From Pachypanchax playfairii (Eukaryota; Chordata; Actinopteri; Cyprinodontiformes; Aplocheilidae): DNA of 64,000 nt. The DNA lies in contig SSNP01000092.1 in assembly GCA_006937955.1 (NCBI GenBank), positions 1,834,263 through 1,898,262 of the forward strand, given 5' to 3'. Made by a program: the position numbers and the translations under genes. Below are positions 56,330 through 64,000 of this stretch, in pieces. The notes below the pieces were generated by a model. It was not told the DNA's origin. It ran no database searches and saw nothing but the letters and a program-made list of their open reading frames with translations. Numbering within the stretch: position 1 is the first letter of the stretch; each line of letters opens with the position of its first letter.

Positions 56330-57330
56330 ATCATCGAGGTGTCAGGGAATCAGTGGGTTGGTTCTACTCAACAGATTTCTTCATTACCAAGAAGAACGAA
56401 AGAATCAGACCAATCTTAGAATTAAAGGGGCTCAACAGATATATTAGACCCTTACTGTGCAAAATGTTGACTGTGCTGCAGGTTTGACAAACAATCCTTC
56501 AAGGCCTTTTACCAGATTCCAAGGAAACACAGATTTACCTTGTTGAAACTTGAAGCAGAACCTTCAAGTTTTGTGTTCTCTCATTTGGCGTATCTCTGTT
56601 GCCTGGTATAGATGCAGTTTTGGAACCTCTGTAAAGGAAATACTTCACATCACCAGTTGTTTGGATGATTAGAAGAGCTGCCACAAGAATGTGACCAAGG
56701 GTCCAGTGGTATTTGAAGCTGGATGACAGAACAAGGACCTTCTCATTGAGACAAACAACCCTTAGGACTTGATTTACATTGTTTTAGTTGGTATTTGACA
56801 CAACCTGGATGTTGTGCTTACTCCTTCTGGGGATAATGGAAGCCACGATACACATTGCATCACTAGCGCTCATGTACCCTGTTCAGCAATGTCTCTTGAA
56901 CCTGGGAGTTTGATTCAGATACACCTGCAGTCCAGAGTACTGGTGACACAAAGGCTTCAAGCTGCTGGGAACAGCCAGCCAAGTTAGAAAGAAAAAACAT
57001 GTTGGTTCCAGTCCTTCATCACTAGGTTGTATCATCAGATGCCTCCCTGGTTGGCTGGTTGGCAGTGCTCCAGGGCGAAGGTGTCAGCAGCCGGTGGCCC
57101 AGGCTAACACAGCACAGCAACACATTGACACTACAGGTCAGATCTCAGGACCCACCATGTGCTCATGAGGACAGACAGTATAGTAGCTGCAGTATACATT
57201 GATAAGCAAGAGATATTACCATATTGAGGGTTGCTCAGGATATATGGGGTAACCTCACAGTGGATCAGCTCTTCACAGGGGTTCCCTCTTCCTGTGTCTA
57301 GAGGTGGTAGACAATATGAGAGGCCTTTTT
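56330..57330 (+). pseudogene. degenerate DIRS-type retrotransposon (reverse transcriptase and RNase H)
   Basis: From 56356 the frame reads GWFYSTDFFITKKNERIRPI, then LELKGLNRYIRPLLCKMLT, then a stop. This matches the start of the DIRS/Ngaro reverse transcriptase (YSRFF-VPKK-GG-RP-LDLR-LN pattern, then KMLT). At 57153 another frame reads HHVLMRTDSIVAAVYIDKQE, resembling the DIRS RNase H segment (VLVRTDNT-VV-YIN-QGG). The order and roughly 800-bp spacing fit one element. Stops and frameshifts are many, and I find neither the tyrosine recombinase nor the split repeats. It is an old, dead copy. Confidence 0.7.
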
Positions 57331-57435
57331 GGCACAGTTGTGATTAATCAATTTTCCTTAAGGTATAAGACTTATTTTTCCTTTCATTTCTCTATAGGGA
57401 GAGAAAATCCTGCTTAACATAGGGCAATGTTTTCA

Positions 57436-57590
57436 ACTCCAGTCCTCAGGAATCACTGCATGTTTGAACACACCTGATTCAAGTTATTGCAGTTCAACAG
57501 AAGCCTGTTATTCAGCTATCAACTGAAACCAGGTGTGTTGAGGCAGGAAAACATTATAAACATGCAGGACAGTGGGTCACGAGGACTGGA
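57436..57590. mobile_element. hAT-type MITE relic related to 47020-47174
   Basis: The left part CTCCAGTCCTCAGGAATCAC, GAACACACCTGATTCAA and the right part AGGTGTGTTGAGGCAGGAAA, CATGCAGGACAGTGGGTCAC, GAGGACTGGA form an imperfect hairpin with the same key words as the fold-back MITE at 47 kb. It looks like a longer, older member. No clear target duplication. Confidence 0.65.
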
Positions 57591-58105
57591 ATTGAAAAAC
57601 AATTCACTCACCTTCATGTCTTCCTGCAAAATGTAAGAGGTGGCTATAGTTTTAGTGGTCTAGAACCTGACCCGTATCATGTGGTTCTCAGCCATTGTAT
57701 TACACCTTCAAAATCCCATTTGGAAGCTTCCTGCTCAACAGGACTCTCTGATACAAGCCGATGAGATGCTTCTCCACCCCTTACCCTCAGGGTCTCTGGA
57801 CCTGGCCCTTAAGAAGGTCCAGCTATCTGCCATCGAGTTTCTCCAATCAGTAGTAAGTTGTCTGTGGAGAGAGCCAGACTCCTTTTATTAGACCAGCATG
57901 TTGCTATCATTGGGTAAAGTCTTAAACAGAGTGCAGGGTGAGAAACAAGGGAAAGTCTTCACCTGCATGACCTGGAACATCCTCCAATTTTAAAGGAACA
58001 ACTGGAGGAGAGTGTTTCCATCAGCCTTGAGGCAATGGGAGCAATAAAAGCAGCACCAGAAAATGATTGTTGTATGCTCATCACTCAATTTCCTAGGGGG
58101 CGTAT
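57591..58105. other. intergenic sequence, perhaps further DIRS remnant
   Basis: A 70-codon open frame (57679-57891) has no recognisable domain. It may be decayed retroelement sequence. Nothing else is seen. Confidence 0.3.
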
Positions 58106-58560
58106 TAGGGATGTAACGGTTCATGGGAATATGTTGAACGGTTCGGTTCGGCCCGTTCGGTTCGGTCCACTTGTGTACCGTTTTGGTTTATTTTTTTTCA
58201 TACATTTATTTTAGTGTGATATTAAACGCAGCGGAAGTAAGTTCCCAGGCGAGTTTCCGCACGGACGCTGTATTGAGTGACGCACAGCGGAGCTGCACGA
58301 ACACATTGAAGTAAATACATGAGCAGAGAAACAGAACACACTCATACAAACTGTATCGGTACTGGGCTGTTCCCTCCATCCCTGCATCCCTCCATCGGAT
58401 GTGGAGGTGGCACTGATAACCTCAGACCCTTGAAAACAGCTTTGCTGAAATTGTTTACTTTTTGTGTCTCTTTCACCGTCCTCAAGTTGGGGAGAAAAGG
58501 AATGTTGGTCTGCTGTTGTACCCCATCGTGGCCTTGGGTGTGTATCTTCTTTGGTTACTA
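58106..58560 (+). mobile_element. partial hAT-type element (left terminus)
   Basis: It starts TAGGGATGTAACGGTTCATG followed by GGTTCGGTTCGG-type subterminal repeats, typical of fish hAT left ends. I could not find the matching right terminus, so the length is uncertain and the copy may be truncated. The 80-codon frame from 58319 is not recognised. Confidence 0.5.
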
Positions 58561-59140
58561 AAAAGAGGTTGTTTCATCCGAGTGTAAAGGTGATTAAAAA
58601 TACATGTTAAATGACCAGGAGGCCAGCCCTTGTAAGCTTGCATGAGTAATTCACATAATATACAAACTAGCTACACTTCAAATTTTATTTCCCCCTGACA
58701 CAACTACAACCACCACATCTCCCACTCTCTTTTTTTCCTTTTCTGTCACACACATCCACCTCCAACGTGCCGACACCATCAGCTACAAACATACAGAGCA
58801 TCAGGTTGGGGTCGCTACAGTGCTTTACAAAAACATCTGTGATTTATCACCAGAAAAAACCAGCAACAAACATTTTCCAACAGTAAATCAGACCAATGAG
58901 AAATGATGTAATGAAAATACTACAGCAGTTTACAGCACAAGAGAAACAGATCATCAAACAAACTCAATCAACAGAGACTATAAAAAGCAGTTAAACCGGT
59001 TTTCTGGAATGAGACAGTTTGATTAGTTTTTTTTGCATATTAAAAGTTGAAAAACAAAAGAAGTCCATAAGGAGTCTTCATTCACCCTCAGTGAACATGG
59101 GAAGGGGATTTACAAGAATCCTTGTTGTGTTTAGGGCTGT
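58561..59140. other. intergenic sequence, nothing recognised
   Basis: No clear feature. Confidence 0.4.
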
Positions 59141-59683
59141 TTAGAGGCCATTTCACACAAATTTCAGGACTTTGTGGTTATTTCTTAAGTATTGACATGA
59201 AACAATTGATATCGAAAAAACGTCAGGAAACACTGATTGACAGTTCTGGCTCGTTCCGTCAGGCGTCGGGCAGCATCTCATTAATATTCATTATTTGAAT
59301 TTGCTGGACTCTGATTGGCTAACAAACTAGCCTATCAGAGCAAGGTATACTGTTTCCTGCCCCGCTGTGCATGGCAACGTCAGTCGTGTCTTCCTTTTTG
59401 TTACGTCTTATGCTAACAGCTTTTAGCCAGCAGCATGCTAGGAGTGGTTTCAACTGCAGGAGCTGATGAATACTAACGAACAAAGGAGTTGTGATGAAAC
59501 AGATACAGGCCGTTAGAACTCGGGAGAACTCGGGTTTTATCACCACCTGCGTAGTTTGAGAGATTAAAACTGAAAGAGAAGTTGTTGACCTGTTTTCACC
59601 CACTATGAAGGTAAGAACACCTGTGGAGCTAAAATATTCACAGAAACCTCAGAAAAACCATTTTAAAGGAAGGGCCTCTTTAA
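59141..59683 (-). mobile_element. TTAA-ended MITE family 1, copy 3 (reverse)
   Basis: The reverse complement is collinear with 5101-5683 and 20543-21123. The element's 5' end is at 59683 (TTAAAGAGGCCCTTCC on the minus strand) and its 3' end at 59141 (GGCCTCTAA on the minus strand). It is slightly shorter through small deletions. The same broken internal frame occurs at 59319-59603. Confidence 0.8.
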
Positions 59684-61761
59684 ATAAAATTGTTCAACAA
59701 GTCAAAACAACATTAAAAACTTTTGATTGAACCTGTTTCCAATATCTCATTACGTTTTTGAGTATAGATTTGTAACATTAAATCCAAATAATTTGCAACA
59801 TTAAAGCACTTGGAGATAAAGCACACCCCATAATGTGTCCAGATAACTCCCAAAATCGAAACAACTGATTCTTATGTCTTTCTTAACTGATCCTAAACAT
59901 TTCATCCATATCAGTTTATTACATTTCAAGTTATCTTATTAAAAACAAACTAATGAGCCAGTAGATAAACTAATACCAAAGAAAACATAACCCTCTTGGC
60001 AGATGTAATAACCTACATTTACCTGTACCATATAATGTGCTCTTTTTTTTCCAACAGATTAATAGATGAGTTACTCTAAACCAGTTCAGCTAAGTGATGT
60101 TGAAACATTAAAGAGACTGGCTCATGATGAAAGGAGAGCACAAAGGGATTAGCTGCTCATGTGTCAACCAATAACAGTAACAGTGATGTGACAAATTTAC
60201 TAAACACATAGTGATTAGACAGGATCTGATCAAGAACTATGGAAAAAATGTGATTGCTTACTTTAAACTACCACCGTGTCTCAACAACTGAATGAGCAGT
60301 TAGTAAAGCATCACCGTATAGAACCAATTTAAACATGTGAAAACTGTAAATCTGAGACCTGCTTGCAGGAGTTTGTATTTTGTCTGAGTTGACAAAGACC
60401 TTCATACTCCAACAATGTGTTCTTTCTGTTTTACTGTTAGAACATTGTTGGAGAAGTCAGGTGATTGTTCTGCGTTCTTGCTCTCTGTCACCATAATAAT
60501 GCCATCAGGTTTGCAGCTCACAGTAATGAGCTGGTCACGGACGACGGCATTCAAAAACGTATTTTCTCATGTTCTCGTTTTGACCCACTGATCTCAGGAC
60601 CTTGTCGACCTGCAGTAACTTTTCTTTGGCAGCTCTAACCTAAACGTGCAAGGGCAACAGTCCAGGCCTGCTACACTTCAAACACATTGTTCTCCTCATC
60701 TATCCCACCGAAGAACCATTAGACACGTTTCTTTTAAAGTTTTGCTCCTTTGTGCTGAGAAAGAACTGAAGGGTCAGAGAAGTAATTAATGTTTCACTTA
60801 GATTTACACCTGGACAAGCAGTGGATCTTATTAATGAGGTCCAGATCATGCTTTTGAAATTTACTAAAAAAAAACTCTTTTTTTCAGGAATTTGTGACAT
60901 TAATCTGACACAAGCTGTTAATCAACAAGATCATTACAGTAACACGAGTTTTACTGTATTTAAAACTCACTGGGTTTTATTTTTATTGTTATAAAATGTG
61001 ACAACAAGCTTCTGGTTCTGGTGTCATGATGATTAGTTAATGTGATTCAGTTTAATTCAATGTGCAACAAAAAACATGGCTGACAAAGTTATTGTTGCTT
61101 TGTGTTGGGGACAGTTACACGTATACAAACACGTTTCTCCTATATGTTTACATCAGATGTTCTAATATTGTTAGAATCCAGCTTTATAATTTGTGTGAAT
61201 ATTTACTACATTTTATTGACCTTAAACTCTGTTTCTATCAGGATGTTTCTCTGATTTCTTCACTGAATAAACCAAATCTTAGAGAAATGAAGACAGATTT
61301 GGGTTTATTATAGGTCGTCACCTGAATTTGTTGGATGAGGGACAAAAAATAAAAATTCTGTGCAGTCCATCACAGAGGTCAACATGATCACGCTAATCAA
61401 TCAGGTAAATCCGTCAATTATTTTCATGTAATGAGAAAAATATATTAGTTATTCAATTATTGAACCTTTAATTTGAAATTTCAACCTTTGGTGATTTGGA
61501 CTAACTTGGCAAAAACAACTTCTAACGGGATCAGCTGGTTTTCACAAAATCCAAAATATTCACACGTTAGTGAGAATTACTTTCAAGCAGGTTGAAAATG
61601 AAACTCTCACAAACTATTCTATCATCCTAAATTTAAAGTAGCAAAGGAAATTGGTAAAAGGTAAACAAGTAGTTATTTACTCGAGTTAGTATTTTACCAG
61701 ATTAATAAACCCTGAATTAAAATGATTCTTTGATGAGAACCAAGTTTGTTAAACTAGATCA
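59684..61761. other. intergenic AT-rich sequence
   Basis: No gene recognised. Contains the short hairpin at 60407-60453. Confidence 0.4.
60407..60453. repeat. short perfect-stem hairpin
   Basis: CTCCAACAATGTGTTCT faces AGAACATTGTTGGAG across a loop of about 15 nt, giving 15 paired bases with a 2-nt bulge. Too short for a typical microRNA precursor as it stands; function unknown. Confidence 0.6.
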
Positions 61762-62620
61762 TAGGTCTGCAACAACGAATCGATACATTTGATGATGAAA
61801 TGCGTTGGCAATGAATTTCATCATTGATGCGTTGTGCAGGTTGTCAGTCGCGCAACTTTTATTTATTAGTCAATATGAGCAAATTGCTAATAGAGGAGCA
61901 GCATCTCAAACGGAGGCACGTCGGAGTCATCAGCGAGGAAGAAGAGAGTCTGTAGTGTCGGTAAAAGTTTCAACAAACTGTTAACTTTTAATTAAAGTCT
62001 CCTGTTTGGGAACATTTAATAAAATAAGACCATAATATTTACAGTCAATGGAAAAGACAGACAACACCAGTGTGTTACATCGATATGATTCCCCCATCCA
62101 GAGCAGTTACACAGAGGAGGAACTCTGATGATCATCTCAGGATCTGTTTCCACTTGGTTAAACTATTTAAATAAAATGTAGATTTATTGAAACTGCACCG
62201 AATTTTAGAGTTTTTTATGTTTAACTAGTTCTGAAAATAATTTCCAAAAGGAAAATCTTAGTTTGTTTTTTTACATTTTTGTTTTCTGAGAATATGTTTT
62301 TGGAGATTTTAATGCAAGAAAAGTTTATTTTTAAATGTAATTAATGATTTACCTGTTTACACAACAGATATATATCTTTTTTTACTGTACTGAAAATTAA
62401 CCGTGACATTAAACCAAGGCAGATATAGGAGCCAGCATGTTGTTTTGCATGTTGTTGAACAGTTTTCTAATAATATTCTGTTGTTAAATAAAATGAAGGA
62501 AGGAGAAAAAAAAACATTTCTGTAGCACTTTTTAAAATTTTCCTCTCCAACCTGATTAATGAATTAATTGTGTCGAGACCCCATCCGATTCATCGAGGAT
62601 CCAAATTTGATCCCAAAAAT
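61762..62620. mobile_element. possible hAT-type relic
   Basis: The left side TAGGTCTGCAACAACGAATC, GATACATTTGATGATG resembles the common fish hAT end that starts TAGGGCTGCAAC-AACGA and continues with CGAT words. On the right, near 62575, GACCCCATCCGATTCATCGA may be the decayed counterpart. No transposase frame. Limits are uncertain. Confidence 0.4.
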
Positions 62621-64000
62621 TAGATCAGCTGAAGCTGTTTTTTTCCTGATGTCTATTAAAAAAAACAGATTAACCTAAACTAACCCAGTTTAACAGCTCT
62701 AAACTGTAATTAAAACATTCTTACTATTAACTAAATCTGACCAAAAGAAAAACAGTATGTTATGTGTTACCATATTTTTAAAATTAAATTAATTTAACCA
62801 GTAAAATTAACCATGTTCTAGCGTGTGCAAACGAAAAGGCAAAAGCTAAAATAAAGATGTTAACAGAACTTTCTTCTTCATAAGGTCATAACAGATATTA
62901 ATAATAATCTGAGCTGCATTAACTGATTAGTTCCATCATCCAGTAGATGGAACTGAAAAATCCAACCAGCTGTTACCAGATATTATGATAACATTCTTAA
63001 AATGATGCAGAACAACCAAGAATGTTGGTTAGATGTTCACCACAACCCACATCTGATGATACTTGTCACGAAATATAAAGAGAAAAATCTTTTATAAATT
63101 AGGATCTGATGTAAATTAACTGTCATTAAGTTTTCTCAGAAAGTATTTTGGACTTAAAGAGTCTAAAAGATTCTAAATTGACCCTGAACCTTTAGGCATT
63201 GTTGTAAACATTCATTAAAGGTTTGCCTTCAACCAAGATTTCACCAAGTTTGGCAATAAAAAATAAGTACAGCGCACCACATGTGGGACGTTAGTGCTGT
63301 AACTTTTAATCCCACATGAGAGATGAGCCTGACTCGTCTGTTCAGCTGGAACTCAAACATGTTGAGTTTCATCTTTATATAACTTATATTAATGTCCTTG
63401 TTTCAATAACATTACATCTCCCAGTAAATACGGTCCTTTTATTCTATCATGTCATTGGATGATTTGTTTTATTATTATAAGTAACTGAAGTCTTGGATAA
63501 TAAAAGTCTTTTTTATTGTGAATTTCTCTATTAGTACAGAAGTCACAGTTTTTGGACATTTCAGCATAATTCACAAATATTAGTTTTGCATCTTTCAGGC
63601 TTGGAGTTTATTACAGAGTATTTACATTTATAATAAGGCAGAAAGTTTTTGGTATAAAAGAGGTTCATATTTAACTGACTGACCCTGAACCAGGACTGAT
63701 TATTATAACTGAGGCTGTTTCTCACTTAAACGTGTCTGATTTATACATTTTATTAGCTGTTGGAATTAAAGCCAACCAGCTCGTGTTATTCACTATCACC
63801 CTCCTCCTGACTGTTTATTCAAACTCTCTGTGTCTGATCCTGGTCTGAAAGTCTCTCCGACACCTTCACACTCACATGTTGTCAGTCTGTTAATAAAACC
63901 ACCTGGTGGGAGAAACCTTGTGAGTGGTGAGGTCATCCAGATTCACCATCCTCCTCCAGGCTCCCCTCACCCCCCCTCACCCCCCTTCACCACCCCTCAC
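62621..64000. other. AT-rich intergenic sequence to window end
   Basis: No gene or transposon recognised. The last 40 bases are a C-rich tandem (CACCCCCC-type, CCCCTCAC words) that may continue past the window. Confidence 0.4.

Noticed and set aside
59319..59603. 94-codon minus-strand frame similar to the one at 5153-5455
   Set aside because: Both belong to copies of the same TTAA-ended MITE. The frame is interrupted or altered between copies and has no known domain.

Overview
The window looks like a piece of a teleost fish nuclear genome. It is vertebrate, intron-rich and AT-rich. It is full of DNA transposons typical of fish: Tc1-type, hAT-type and many short inverted-repeat elements (MITEs). 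It also carries a DIRS relic, fragments of non-LTR retrotransposons, and long microsatellites and minisatellites. Two runs of N are assembly gaps. I saw no bacterial-style genes, no CRISPR array, and no tRNA or rRNA gene. The species cannot be named from this sequence alone.

The only host gene I can identify is st3gal3, encoding the Golgi beta-galactoside alpha-2,3-sialyltransferase 3. It lies on the + strand, and only its last three coding exons are present: 14635-14781, 21601-21747 and 34363-34452 (stop at 34450-34452). All junctions are phase 0 and together they encode the C-terminal 127 residues, including the sialyl motifs S, III and VS. The N-terminal anchor, stem and motif L were not found, so they should lie upstream of the window. 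Bases 1-14634 therefore read as intron. The 3' UTR begins at 34453, with a first AATAAA at 35173.

Transposon layout, left to right. A hAT-type element at 4996-6151 contains a TTAA-ended MITE. A gapped Tc1 copy (A, DD34E) lies at 8523-10085. A cluster at 11668-14373 holds three MITEs and a hAT relic with a broken BED zinc finger. A MITE at 14897-16136 was split by a hAT insertion. A fossil Tc1 lies at about 18375-19060, and a nested MITE pair at 20243-21242. Two intact Tc1 elements of different catalytic classes sit 19 bp apart: DD36E at 23728-24948 and DD34E at 24968-26569. A second copy of the 13.9-kb MITE, inverted, lies at 26800-27263. A minus-strand LINE at about 29747-32790 has a C-terminal coding sequence that expanded into about 66 copies of a 36-bp minisatellite. 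A hAT MITE with a perfect 8-bp target duplication lies at 33563-34089.

Right after st3gal3 comes an 8.5-kb tandem array (35268-43790) built from 20-, 42- and 46-bp units of largely alternating pyrimidine/purine sequence. It opens all three minus-strand frames, giving spurious proteins of up to 2,848 residues.

From 43.8 to 64 kb there is no recognised gene. The region holds distal poly(A) signals, a fold-back hAT MITE, and a poly(C) tract broken by a gap. A CpG-rich block at about 49.5-51.0 kb may be the promoter and first exon of an unidentified gene. Two adjacent minisatellites (51.6-52.35 kb), a degenerate DIRS reverse transcriptase/RNase H (56.3-57.3 kb), a third TTAA MITE copy and more hAT fragments follow. 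The window's main interest is the interplay of mobile DNA with st3gal3 and the birth of new tandem repeats, not a new multi-gene system.
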